DNA of 64,000 bases from Paenibacillus glucanolyticus NBRC 15330 (GTDB taxonomy: Bacteria > Bacillota > Bacilli > Paenibacillales > Paenibacillaceae): positions 1-64,000 of the forward strand of contig NZ_BIMC01000001.1 in assembly GCF_004000885.1 (NCBI RefSeq), given 5' to 3'. Numbering within the stretch: the stretch's first letter is position 1; each line of letters opens with the position of its first letter. Shown piece by piece: positions 7,616 through 15,416 of the stretch. The notes beneath the pieces were generated by a model. The model was not told where the DNA came from. It searched no databases and saw nothing but the letters and a program-made list of their open reading frames with translations. A program made the position numbers and the translations under genes.

Positions 7616-8767
7616 ATGTCGAAGGAAATGGATGTCATCGTCATCGGAGCAGGAATTGCAGGCAGCAGTTGTGCGCTGCAGCTTGCCAAGCAAGGTCACC
7701 GTACTCTGCTGCTGGATCGTCAAGAATTTCCACGCCATAAGACCTGCGGTGAATTCATGTCACCCGAGACCAGGGAAATGCTTGAATACTTGGGTATCCA
7801 TCTGCTCGGACATGAGGTTAACCCCGGCACCATGGAGCATGCCAGAATCATCATGCCTCAAGGCGGCGAGATAACAGCTCCATTACCCGGGCAAGCCTAT
7901 GGTATCAGTCGTTATGTTTTGGATGCTCTATTGCATGAGAAGGCATTGGAAGCGGGTACGCATATTGCCACCAAAACAACCGTAATGAATATTCAGAAGG
8001 TGGAGCATCAGATGTATGAAGTAGAAACGAGGCAGGGGAATGAGCGTTTTCGATATCAGGCTAAAGCTGTAATCGGCGCATATGGTACAAAAAAGCCTCG
8101 TGGCGTTACGGCTTCCGATGATAATCGGGATGATACCGTATATGTTGGTGTGAAATCCCACTACAGCGGAATTACGCTGCCTCCTCGGGTCGAACTGTAT
8201 TTTTGCGAGGGTGGTTATGTCGGGATGTCGCCGATCGAGAATGGAGCGGTCAATGTTGCCGCATTGCTGACACTGGACGCAGTACAAGGGAGCGGGAAAT
8301 CGGTTCCGGAAATTCTGCACGCTGCTTCCCTGACGAACGGAAGACTAGCCCAGGGAATCGCCGCTGGGACGCCTGTTCCAGGAACCCAGGTATCGATTGC
8401 ACCGCTCCACTTGTCGGACACGCCAGAGCCATGGTCTGAGTATCCGCATATCGGGGATGCACTGCTTATGCTTCCGCCTCTGTGCGGGGACGGGATGTCC
8501 GTTGCACTGCGATCTTCGCTGTTGTGTTCTCACTGGACCGACAAGTACCTCAGGGGAGAACTCAGCTATCTTGATTGGCAGAAGGAGTATACCAAGGAGG
8601 CCAATGATACCTTTACGCAGTTGCTTCGAAGGGCGAGAAGAATTCAGAAGTTCGCTTTTGCCAAAACCAATCGGTTCTACCCTGGCATTACACGGATGAT
8701 TCCTGGACTGGCATCCTATTTAGTGAAAGCAACCAGGTTATCCGAATCAGGCATGAGTACACGGTAA
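7616..8767 (+). CDS. FAD-dependent monooxygenase / geranylgeranyl-reductase-like flavoprotein
   Basis: A 383-residue flavoprotein. It opens with MDVIVIGAGIAGSSCA (GxGxxG) and has the CGEFMSP stretch typical of geranylgeranyl reductase and aromatic hydroxylase families, plus a GDALLMLPPLCGDGMS motif (GDAxxxxxPxxGxGxxxA type) near residue 280. The start is ATG 7616, 9 nt after AGGTGG; the longer frame upstream lies in the methyltransferase tail. As third gene of the PKS operon it probably hydroxylates or oxidises the phenolic product, the role of SrsC in Streptomyces. Confidence 0.87.
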   Translation: MSKEMDVIVIGAGIAGSSCALQLAKQGHRTLLLDRQEFPRHKTCGEFMSPETREMLEYLGIHLLGHEVNPGTMEHARIIMPQGGEITAPLPGQAYGISRYVLDALLHEKALEAGTHIATKTTVMNIQKVEHQMYEVETRQGNERFRYQAKAVIGAYGTKKPRGVTASDDNRDDTVYVGVKSHYSGITLPPRVELYFCEGGYVGMSPIENGAVNVAALLTLDAVQGSGKSVPEILHAASLTNGRLAQGIAAGTPVPGTQVSIAPLHLSDTPEPWSEYPHIGDALLMLPPLCGDGMSVALRSSLLCSHWTDKYLRGELSYLDWQKEYTKEANDTFTQLLRRARRIQKFAFAKTNRFYPGITRMIPGLASYLVKATRLSESGMSTR

Positions 8768-8791
8768 AAGCCGCGTTTTAGCGGCTTTTTT
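8767..8791 (+). terminator. terminator of the PKS operon
   Basis: A perfect stem AAAGCCGC / GCGGCTTT with a 6-nt loop and a run of T follows directly on the flavoprotein stop codon. Confidence 0.9.
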
Positions 8792-8850
8792 ATTTTTTTA
8801 TTTTCATTTGCCGCCGAAGAGTTTCACTCGCGACCTGCTATGAAGGGACT

Positions 8851-9168
8851 TCACGTGCATCACGACTCTGGAGTTGGTGGTCCATGGTTTTGGATCATTC
8901 GTTTGGCAATGGATCCTTGACTCGTGAAGAGGTCCTGTCTATGGGGAACATACAAGAGACCAGGGATAGGATTAACCGGTTAAAGGACGAATGGGAGCGT
9001 GAAGTGGCTGGGTTACCGGGGGAAGCGCTGCTTTCCATGGAACGAACACGATGGCCCTTCGAAGATAGGCCATTCCATGAGCTGCTCGCATGGCTCAATA
9101 TTGAACTTATGAAAAATGCGGCCGAGATCGGTTACTGCCGGTTCCTGTATGCTGTTAGCAAAAAATGA
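8851..9168 (+). pseudogene. N-terminally truncated DinB-family protein
   Basis: The frame from about 8851 reads WWSMVLDHSFGNGSLTREEV, then ends with TRWPFEDRPFHELLAWLNIE and LMKNAAEIGYCRFLYAV, which matches the C-terminal part of DinB/DUF664-type proteins. The usual first third with its metal-binding His is missing, and the sequence immediately before 8851 is the PKS terminator region. ATG 8884 or 8941 could start a shortened product, but there is no convincing ribosome binding site. I regard it as a gene remnant. Confidence 0.65.
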
Positions 9169-9267
9169 TACAATTCATGGACCCATTACATCGTATAATG
9201 AAAATGAAATCGGTGCGAATGGAGATGCCTCGTGCCAATAAGAATTGATTTTTAGGGAGGTTCTTGA

Positions 9268-10065
9268 ATGCGCATACAATATGATCGGTTTCCGGGCGGC
9301 GCAAAAAAAGCATTGACGCTTAGTTTTGATGATGGGCGTGAATATGATCGGAGATTGGTAGAAAAGCTGAATGATTACGGGATACGCGGTACGTTTCATT
9401 TAAACAGCGGAACACTCGGGAAGGAGGGGTATATCGATGAATCGGAGGTGGAGTCTCTTTATCGTGGACATGAAGTGGCTGCGCATACGGTGGATCATCC
9501 CTTCCTGGACCAGACGCCTTTGGAGCAAGCGATAGAACAGGTTGTGGAGGACCGGAAAAGGCTGGAATCGCTGGTCCATTATCCGGTAAAGGGAATTAGC
9601 TATCCGTTTGGCACTTACAACGATCAATTGGTCGGCCTGCTGCGTTCCCTTGGCATCGAATATGCCCGCATAGTAAACAGCCACGGCTTATTCCATAAGC
9701 CGGATGAGTGGCTTCGCTGGCATCCGACTTGTCATCATATAGAGATGGTGGATTATGCCGAGAAGTTTGTACATATGGAGCAGAGATTTTCACGGATGGC
9801 GATTCTGTACGTTTGGGGTCATAGTTATGAATTCGAGAATGATCGGAATTGGGATCTGGTTGATCGATTCGGAGAGAAGATTGCCGGTCGGGACGATATC
9901 TGGTATGCCACGAATGCTGAAATTTTTGCTTATTGCCGCGTACTGGAACAGCTTCGCTTCTCAGCGGATAGCCGTATGATCCATAACCCTTGTGCTCAGA
10001 CCGTCTGGGTTAGTGTAGAAGGAGAGTCGCTGGAAATAAAAGCGGGTGAGATCACGCGGTTTTAA
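9268..10065 (+). CDS. polysaccharide deacetylase family (NodB domain) protein
   Basis: A 265-residue carbohydrate esterase family 4-like protein without a signal peptide. NodB motif 1 is LSFDDG (residues 13-18, TFDDG type) and motif 2 is HTVDH (residues 73-77, H[ST]xxH), giving the metal-binding Asp and two His. PVKGISYPFGTYN is the usual motif 3. Cytosolic location suggests action on a soluble N-acyl sugar or a small amide rather than on cell-wall peptidoglycan. The start is ATG 9268, about 6 nt after AGGGAGG. A TATAAT at 9195-9200 is a plausible -10 element. Confidence 0.88.
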   Translation: MRIQYDRFPGGAKKALTLSFDDGREYDRRLVEKLNDYGIRGTFHLNSGTLGKEGYIDESEVESLYRGHEVAAHTVDHPFLDQTPLEQAIEQVVEDRKRLESLVHYPVKGISYPFGTYNDQLVGLLRSLGIEYARIVNSHGLFHKPDEWLRWHPTCHHIEMVDYAEKFVHMEQRFSRMAILYVWGHSYEFENDRNWDLVDRFGEKIAGRDDIWYATNAEIFAYCRVLEQLRFSADSRMIHNPCAQTVWVSVEGESLEIKAGEITRF

Positions 10066-10076
10066 ATGTAGCGAAT

Positions 10077-10117
10077 AAGGGCTGTCATGTTGCTTCGTGC
10101 AACTCTGCAGCCCTTTA
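10077..10117. terminator. bidirectional terminator between deacetylase and OsmC genes
   Basis: AAGGGCTG / CAGCCCTT flanks an inner TTGC / GCAA stem. It sits between the convergent ends of the deacetylase (+) and OsmC (-) genes and can serve both strands. Confidence 0.75.
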
Positions 10118-10126
10118 TGTATTCTT

Positions 10127-10573
10127 CTAATTTTCAATAACGACGCGATTCCGTTTGAGCTTCACCGGTTCGGCAATCGTATCGCCCACAGGGCATTTGC
10201 TCTCCAGAAATTCCACAAAGGCCTCGACCTTTTCAACTGGCGAAGGAGTCTTGATGTAAAAAGTGTATCGAATATCGGAGTATCCGGGGCGTACCTCGGA
10301 TCGGTTGAAAAATCCGTCAAGATCCAGGTCACCTTCCACATCTACCCTGAAATCCTCCAGAACTACATCGAATTTAGAAGCATAAACCCGGGCGACAATG
10401 GATTGGCATGCCCCAAGGGAGGCAAGCAATGCTTCGACAGGATTCATTCCGGTGTCAGTTCCTCCAAGGCTTTTTGGCTCGTCAATAACCAATTCAAATT
10501 GTCTTACTTGGGTCACAACTCGAACGCCTTCTTCTAAATGGGCAGTTGCTTTGAATGTTTGAACATTTGGCAT
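10127..10573 (-). CDS. OsmC family peroxiredoxin-like protein
   Basis: A 148-residue protein with the two signature cysteines of the OsmC/Ohr fold, Cys56 (SLGACQS) and Cys127 (SKCPVGDT). These act as the redox pair that reduces organic hydroperoxides in characterised members. The MNPVEALLASLG motif confirms the family; the general OsmC branch fits better than Ohr. It stands as a single-gene unit with a convergent terminator downstream. Confidence 0.92.
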   Translation of the reverse strand: MPNVQTFKATAHLEEGVRVVTQVRQFELVIDEPKSLGGTDTGMNPVEALLASLGACQSIVARVYASKFDVVLEDFRVDVEGDLDLDGFFNRSEVRPGYSDIRYTFYIKTPSPVEKVEAFVEFLESKCPVGDTIAEPVKLKRNRVVIEN

Positions 10574-10726
10574 GCTTTTACACTCCTCTTTGTGAGAACA
10601 GTCTCAGTACGGATAGGCAGGTTCTCCATTATTTTAATATATACTATTTAACTAGGTATAGTGAGGATTATAGGTTTGGAATCATCAACTGTCAACACCA
10701 ATCATGGGTGAGGGAGAGTGAAGCCA

Positions 10727-10767
10727 TAAAAAAAGAGAGTGCTCTCGTAGTTAACGAAAACACTCTC
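10727..10767 (-). terminator. terminator of mscL
   Basis: Read on the minus strand, GAGAGTG and CACTCTC form a stem with a long loop and are followed by seven T. It lies just after the mscL stop codon. Confidence 0.8.
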
Positions 10768-10781
10768 AGCAGTTGCAGAGC

Positions 10782-11186
10782 TTAATTACCCGTTTGGTTC
10801 TGCTGCTTCAGTAAATCGCGGATCTCGGCCAACAACAACTCTTCCTTGGAGGGAGCTGGAGGCTCTTCGGGCTTTTCCTCTTCTTTCTGTTTAAAACGGT
10901 TGAGCATACGAATGAACAAGAAGATCGAGAAGGAGACAATCAGGAAGTCCACAACCGTTTGAAGAAATACGCCATATGTCAGCGTTGCATCTCCGATCGT
11001 AGCCTTAAGCCCGGAGAAATCCACTCCGCCAAGCAGCAGCCCGATTACCGGCATAATGATATCACTCACCAACGAGGATACGATTTTGCCGAAGGCAGCA
11101 CCAATAATAACCCCGATGGCTAAATCAAGCACATTTCCCTTGAGCGCAAAGGTTTTAAATTCTTTTAACAAATTCATTTTATTCAC
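10782..11186 (-). CDS. mscL: large-conductance mechanosensitive channel MscL
   Basis: A 134-residue protein of standard length. It has the N-terminal [33 protein letters not shown] helix that lines the pore (gate), a second membrane helix ([20 protein letters not shown]) and a charged C-terminal helix ([16 protein letters not shown]). The homopentamer opens under membrane tension and releases solutes during hypo-osmotic shock. It is a single-gene unit with its own terminator. Confidence 0.97.
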   Translation of the reverse strand: MNKMNLLKEFKTFALKGNVLDLAIGVIIGAAFGKIVSSLVSDIIMPVIGLLLGGVDFSGLKATIGDATLTYGVFLQTVVDFLIVSFSIFLFIRMLNRFKQKEEEKPEEPPAPSKEELLLAEIRDLLKQQNQTGN

Positions 11187-11337
11187 CTGCTTTTTAATCC
11201 ATAATGTGAGGCATGTACCATTTCGCCACTCGAATTATCCTATCAGCAACTTGCCAATTGCGCAAGATCAAAATGGCAGAAAACTGTAACGTTATCAGGC
11301 AAATTCAAAGCCTTTTCTTGAATGATGAACTTAAAAA

Positions 11338-11389
11338 AGCTGTCCGCTATTCGGGGGTCAGTCCCGTCCCCCCCCATTCAGCGGCAGCT
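11338..11389 (-). terminator. terminator of the DUF1796 gene, with an IS-end-like insert in its loop
   Basis: AGCTGTCCGCT (11338-11348) pairs with AGCGGCAGCT (11380-11389), with T runs on both sides. The loop is 31 nt: ATTC, a 23-bp GC-only-like block containing GGGGGTCAGTCCC, and ATTC again. CGGGGGTCAGTCCC at 11352-11365 is identical over 14 nt to the inverted left end of the IS element at 60388. Confidence 0.7.
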
Positions 11390-11428
11390 TTTTATCTTTC
11401 CGGTAACCTTCTTATTATAGTTCCGCTG

Positions 11429-12127
11429 TTACATCCCCCAGCGATTGGTCAAACGGAGGCCATCAAGCGCATAATTCCAAATGGATATATCATTCGGGCG
11501 GCTGTCCGGGACCTGCAGCGTGCAAATACCGTCCATTCCCCAATCGATTTCTTGTACATTCTCCAAATCGAGAAGAGTTTGAAGGAAGAGAACATTACAT
11601 GTGCCGCGAACTAACGAAGATAACACCGCATGCAGCTCGGCTGCTTCGTCGGCGGTCACTTCCCCCCACCTGACAAATAAAACGGAGTCGCTATGTTCAA
11701 GAATTCTGAAGAATCGATCGATGCGATGATTGAGTCTTCCTCTGTAAACATCGTACGAATGCATCCAATCCTGGTTAGGCAATACGGGGAAATCATGCAC
11801 GGATATGATGTTATACCGGGTATCCAGAATAAAATGGGCATCTTGATACACCTGATTTCCTTCAGACAAAACAGCGACTCCATCTTCCAACAAAGCCGAA
11901 GTACCCTTGGTCTTCTGCAGCTGTTCCAGATCCATAAATCCAACGAAGCGATTGTCCAATAATCGGCTGACATCCGAAATCGAGTTGGATATCATCCAGT
12001 CCAGCGGGAAGGCAAACCTTCTCAGTCCACGTTGCCGCAAATAAAGCGAAGGTCCGCACCAACTGCCCAAGCCGATAATTACATCGTAAGCACCCTTGAC
12101 GTTTTGCAGTTTCAAATTCGTCACCAC
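11429..12127 (-). CDS. DUF1796 putative cysteine peptidase
   Basis: A 232-residue protein of the DUF1796 family, which is predicted to have a papain-like fold. Cys24 (GLGSWCGPSL) is the presumed nucleophile and His111-Asp112 (ISVHDFP) the presumed partner. RRFAFPLDWM is another signature of the family. No substrate is known. GTG 12127 or 12124 starts the frame; the ribosome binding site is weak. It is transcribed alone. Confidence 0.85.
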   Translation of the reverse strand: MVTNLKLQNVKGAYDVIIGLGSWCGPSLYLRQRGLRRFAFPLDWMISNSISDVSRLLDNRFVGFMDLEQLQKTKGTSALLEDGVAVLSEGNQVYQDAHFILDTRYNIISVHDFPVLPNQDWMHSYDVYRGRLNHRIDRFFRILEHSDSVLFVRWGEVTADEAAELHAVLSSLVRGTCNVLFLQTLLDLENVQEIDWGMDGICTLQVPDSRPNDISIWNYALDGLRLTNRWGM

Positions 12128-12501
12128 ACTCTCTTGAACATCTAATCTATCCTATGCGGCTTGCTATCACTTCGCTTAGATGTTCACAGGTAAGAGGGAG
12201 CCCATTCTTATAGGGATTTCTGTTATTTTTGGTCAAGTACGGATGCGTGAACTCTAATTTTGTAGAAATTTATAAAATGCGCAATTCATAAGAAACTATG
12301 ACGTTCTGTACATGCTATAATATTCAGGTAGTGACACAGGCGAGTTAGAAAGGGTAGACTGCCTGGCGTATGCGGGCTTGGCATTTATGAGGAATGATAC
12401 TATAGAACCGAACTATCACAACAGGTATCAGAAACCACTACGATGGAGAGAATTAGGAGCATTGGATATTGGATATTCATTTTACATAAGGGAGTGGAAA
12501 G
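12128..12501 (+). promoter_or_regulatory. intergenic region with extended -10 promoter for the VOC gene
   Basis: TGCTATAAT at 12313-12321 is an extended -10 element with no clear -35. A 41-codon frame from 12390 overlaps the next start but has no ribosome binding site and is not called. Nothing else was recognised in this 374-nt gap. Confidence 0.45.
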
Positions 12502-12879
12502 ATGATGATTAGCCAACTTGGACAAATTATGTTGTATGTGAATAACCAGGATGAGGCAGTGAAGTTCTGGACAGAGAAGGTAGGATTTCATGTCATTTCC
12601 GAAGAAAGCAACGATCAGATGAAATGGATTGAAATTGCTCCTGCAAAGGGCTCGGAAACCAGCATCGTGCTGCATGATAAGGAACTTGTCGCTAAATTCT
12701 CGCCTGGCGTAAATCTGGGGACGCCTTCTTTAATGTTTTACACGGAAAATTTCGATGGATTAATGAGTGACTTGTCGAATAAGAATGTCAAGGTCGGTGA
12801 AATTGTAAATTTGCCTTCCGGCAGAGTCTTCAATTTTGCTGATGAGGAAGATAACTATTTTGCCGTAATGGAAAAGTAA
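12502..12879 (+). CDS. VOC (glyoxalase/bleomycin resistance) family protein
   Basis: A 125-residue single-domain vicinal-oxygen-chelate protein. It shows the typical LGQIMLYVNNQDEAVKFWTEKVGF opening and a closing GRVFNFADEEDNYFAVME half. Members act as glyoxalases, dioxygenases or antibiotic-binding proteins; the substrate cannot be assigned. Two ATG codons (12502 and 12505) follow AGGGAGTGG. Confidence 0.88.
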   Translation: MMISQLGQIMLYVNNQDEAVKFWTEKVGFHVISEESNDQMKWIEIAPAKGSETSIVLHDKELVAKFSPGVNLGTPSLMFYTENFDGLMSDLSNKNVKVGEIVNLPSGRVFNFADEEDNYFAVMEK

Positions 12880-12946
12880 GAGGTTGAAAAAATATAACGG
12901 GTATCTGTATAAGAGGCTCGTCCGAGTTCAAGAGTATAGAAGTATG

Positions 12947-12976
12947 AAGAAGTCGCCGGGATCGGCGACTTCTTTT
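12947..12976 (+). terminator. terminator of the VOC gene
   Basis: A perfect 12-bp stem AAGAAGTCGCCG / CGGCGACTTCTT with a 4-nt loop is followed by TTTT. Confidence 0.9.
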
Positions 12977-13030
12977 ATGTTCAACGATAATGGTGGTGCG
13001 CAGGAGCACACGCTGCCATTATACTTTCAG

Positions 13031-13056
13031 ACTGTATTCGCTATAATGGATACAGT
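13031..13056 (+). promoter_or_regulatory. promoter with inverted-repeat operator ahead of the FAD oxidoreductase
   Basis: ACTGTAT (13031-13037) and ATACAGT (13050-13056) form a perfect 7-bp inverted repeat with a 12-nt spacer. The spacer contains the -10 element TATAAT (13042-13047), so a bound dimer would block the promoter. Confidence 0.5.
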
Positions 13057-13078
13057 GATTTAGGAAAGGGATGTAATT

Positions 13079-14200
13079 ATGAAGAAAGTCATCATCATCG
13101 GATCAGGGATCCTGGGGGCATCAACAGCATATCAGTTAGCGAGAATGGGAGCAGAGGTCCTAATCATAGATCGTCAGGATCAAGGGCAGGCGACGGATGC
13201 TGCGGCTGGCATTATCTGTCCCTGGCTATCGCAAAGGCGCAATCAAGCTTGGTACCAGCTGGCTAAGGCCGGTGCGCGTTTCTATCCCGGGTTGATCCAT
13301 GAGCTGGAAAGCGAAGGAGAGACAGATACCGGCTATGCTCAGGTTGGTGCTCTTAGCATTCATGCGGATTTGGACAATATCAGAAAGATGGAGGAGCGGG
13401 CACATCAACGAAAAGCAGATGCTCCGGAAATCGGTGAAATCACCCGGTTGAATGAAACAGAAACCCATGAGCGGTTTCCCTTGCTGGCAGAAGGTTATCA
13501 ATCGGTTCATATTAGCGGTGCTGCAAGGATAGATGGTCGTGCGCTGCGTGATGCGTTAATCCGATCCGCGCAGAGAAACGGGGCTGTCCTGATCAGCGGG
13601 GATGCCTCACTGGAGTATCAGGCAAACCGAGTAACGGGAGTAACGGTCGGGACGGATCGTTTCGCGGCTGACCAAGTCATTGTTTGTGCAGGCGCTTGGG
13701 CAAACCAACTGCTCCAGCCCCTAGGTATTCATTTTAAGGTGAGTTATCAAAAAGCTCAGATCATGCACGTGAAAATTCAGGGTGAGCAAGAGACAGGCAG
13801 CTGGCCTGTAGTCATACCGCCTACAGATCAATATCTGCTCTCTTTTGATAAACAGAAAATCGTGATAGGCGCGACCCATGAAAATGAAATTGAAGGTTAT
13901 GATACTAGAGTAACGGCAGGCGGTATGCAGGAAATCCTCAATAAAGGGCTTGAATTAGCACCGGGTTTAGCCGACAGCACTTTTCAAGAGGTCAGGGTGG
14001 GTTTTCGTCCGTTTACGCCCGGATTCCTTCCTGTGATAGGCGTTGTTCCGGGCTGGAAAGGGCTTATAACGGCAAACGGACTTGGAGCGTCCGGACTCAC
14101 CATGGGACCCTTTATAGGAAGCCAACTGGCAAGGTTAGCACTAGGAGACACGCTCGATATTGATCTACATGACTATGATCTGCGAAAAGCGATGGATTGA
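13079..14200 (+). CDS. FAD-dependent oxidoreductase, DAO family (D-amino acid dehydrogenase / glycine oxidase-like)
   Basis: A 373-residue flavoprotein with KKVIIIGSGILGASTAYQLA at the N-terminus (GxGxxG), DAAAGIICPWLSQR as the substrate-loop region and a C-terminal GFRPFTPGFLPVIGVVPGW plus NGLGASGLTMGP motif. This matches DadA/ThiO-type deaminating oxidoreductases. The substrate (D-amino acid, sarcosine or glycine) is not determined. The gene stands alone, preceded by a promoter with an inverted repeat. Confidence 0.9.
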   Translation: MKKVIIIGSGILGASTAYQLARMGAEVLIIDRQDQGQATDAAAGIICPWLSQRRNQAWYQLAKAGARFYPGLIHELESEGETDTGYAQVGALSIHADLDNIRKMEERAHQRKADAPEIGEITRLNETETHERFPLLAEGYQSVHISGAARIDGRALRDALIRSAQRNGAVLISGDASLEYQANRVTGVTVGTDRFAADQVIVCAGAWANQLLQPLGIHFKVSYQKAQIMHVKIQGEQETGSWPVVIPPTDQYLLSFDKQKIVIGATHENEIEGYDTRVTAGGMQEILNKGLELAPGLADSTFQEVRVGFRPFTPGFLPVIGVVPGWKGLITANGLGASGLTMGPFIGSQLARLALGDTLDIDLHDYDLRKAMD

Positions 14201-14339
14201 TAGACTAAGGCATCAGACAGCTACTGGCATTGGGCCAGCGCTTCCTTCTCATATCGGCTCTGTAGTGTAGGAAGAGGATTTAGCTCGTGTTTATCGAATG
14301 GATATAGGTAGATGATAACGAATTAAGGAGGCTGACGCT

Positions 14340-14393
14340 ATTTTTCTTCTATTAGCTCTCATTGGGGTAATCCAATTTGTGAGCAGTGGTTAG
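14340..14393 (+). CDS. possible 17-codon hydrophobic peptide with ATT start
   Basis: AAGGAGG at 14325-14331 is followed after 8 nt by ATT, opening a 17-codon frame MFLLLALIGVIQFVSSG that stops at TAG 14391. A strong terminator begins 2 nt later. The layout (ribosome binding site, short hydrophobic frame, terminator) is that of a real small gene, but the start codon is rare and there is no homology evidence. Confidence 0.35.
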   Translation: MFLLLALIGVIQFVSSG

Positions 14394-14395
14394 TA

Positions 14396-14418
14396 GCCGC
14401 CCAACTGGGCGGCTTTTT
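14396..14418 (+). terminator. terminator after the possible small peptide
   Basis: A perfect 7-bp stem GCCGCCC / GGGCGGC with a 4-nt loop is followed by TTTTT. Confidence 0.85.
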
Positions 14419-14447
14419 ACTATTAAGGAGCGTTAGTGACAGTCAGC

Positions 14448-14948
14448 CTAGACGGTAGTCAAAGATTGCTTCAGCCGACTCGTTTTAATTTTACCGAATA
14501 AGAACCGTACGAGCGGTCCCATGATCAGGAGCTGAAGCGGGAAAGCAAAAACAAAATTTTTCAAGAATATGGCGAAATAACTTCCAAGCAAAGGCTCTCC
14601 TGCGAGGTGATGGGAAAGGTAAGCTGAAACTAATCCATACATAGACATAAAGAAAACCATCCCCGTCACCATACAGAATGACATTGCCAATATCGTAATC
14701 ATTTTACCGGACTTATGGCGCGTTATCGAAAACACGATTCTCTGTGCTGTTGGACCGACTATAAACAGTTCTAGTAAGAAGGCAATGATAAAGCCCAGTA
14801 CGAATTGACTGATTATGGCGATGAATGAAACTTCACCAATTAATCCGTTCGTGATTACATTGTAGGAGGTCATCACGATGACCATCCCGATGCACATCAT
14901 CAACCCAAAATAAAAATGCTCTTTCTTTGTTGCTGGCAATTTCATCAT
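14448..14948 (-). CDS. DUF2798 family membrane protein
   Basis: A 166-residue protein with four membrane segments arranged as two copies of the DUF2798 unit (one around LMMCIGMVIVMTSYNVITNG, the second around MSFCMVTGMVFFMSMYGLVSA). Each copy ends with a conserved VGP or MGP motif (LFIVGPTAQRIV, LLIMGPLVRFLF). The function of the family is unknown. Confidence 0.85.
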   Translation of the reverse strand: MMKLPATKKEHFYFGLMMCIGMVIVMTSYNVITNGLIGEVSFIAIISQFVLGFIIAFLLELFIVGPTAQRIVFSITRHKSGKMITILAMSFCMVTGMVFFMSMYGLVSAYLSHHLAGEPLLGSYFAIFLKNFVFAFPLQLLIMGPLVRFLFGKIKTSRLKQSLTTV

Positions 14949-15168
14949 CCTCTCTCATTTACCTTTGTAATTATAGAGATGAGGGAAAGTCTCTCGTAAG
15001 TGACAGATTTGTGAACATTTTCTGTAGCCGGATACCAGGTGCGCACTATGAGGGCGATCATCAAGGTGTCTTTTTTTGTGTTTTCCTATAGAACAGCGGA
15101 TGAATTAATGGGTATTGAATAGTCCTAAAGTTTCAATAATGGAGCATATTCTGGTTGAAAAGTAATAT

Positions 15169-15306
15169 AAAGGAGGAGCAGAAGCCTCATGGAATTATGG
15201 ACCTGCGGCTGATGTGCGGGACAATCATATCGTGATAGGGTAAGAGGCAGGATAAGACCACCATTGTAAGTGAAAACAGCGATGCGCGTCGGATCCTCCT
15301 TTTTTA
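15169..15306 (+). ncRNA. candidate structured leader RNA / attenuator upstream of the P450-reductase gene
   Basis: AAAGGAGGA (15169-15177) is complementary to TCCTCCTTT (15294-15302), which runs into six T (15300-15305). The closing stem encloses about 115 nt with several internal complementary blocks, including GCCTC/GAGGC and ATCA/TGAT. The shape is that of an intrinsic terminator whose loop is replaced by a folded domain, as in riboswitches. It does not match any riboswitch consensus I know. It ends 111 nt before the P450 start. A 61-codon minus-strand frame across it has no other support. Confidence 0.35.
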
Positions 15307-15416
15307 TCAAAAAATGACCGAATTACGATTATGGTCAATCAGTATTGTCTGTGCTTCATTCAGCCCTATCCAAGGGCAAATACAAAGAGAATTATGGGAT
15401 AATGGAGGGAAAAACC

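Noticed and set aside
10097..10537. 146-codon plus-strand frame
   Set aside because: It is antisense to the OsmC gene, which has both catalytic cysteines, and starts inside its terminator.
12390..12511. 41-codon frame overlapping the start of the VOC gene
   Set aside because: No ribosome binding site and no recognisable sequence; overlap with the VOC start is incidental.
15125..15310. 61-codon minus-strand frame over the candidate leader RNA
   Set aside because: It has no well-spaced start after its ribosome-binding-like AAGGAGG and no recognised homology; the AAGGAGG is better explained as part of the closing stem.
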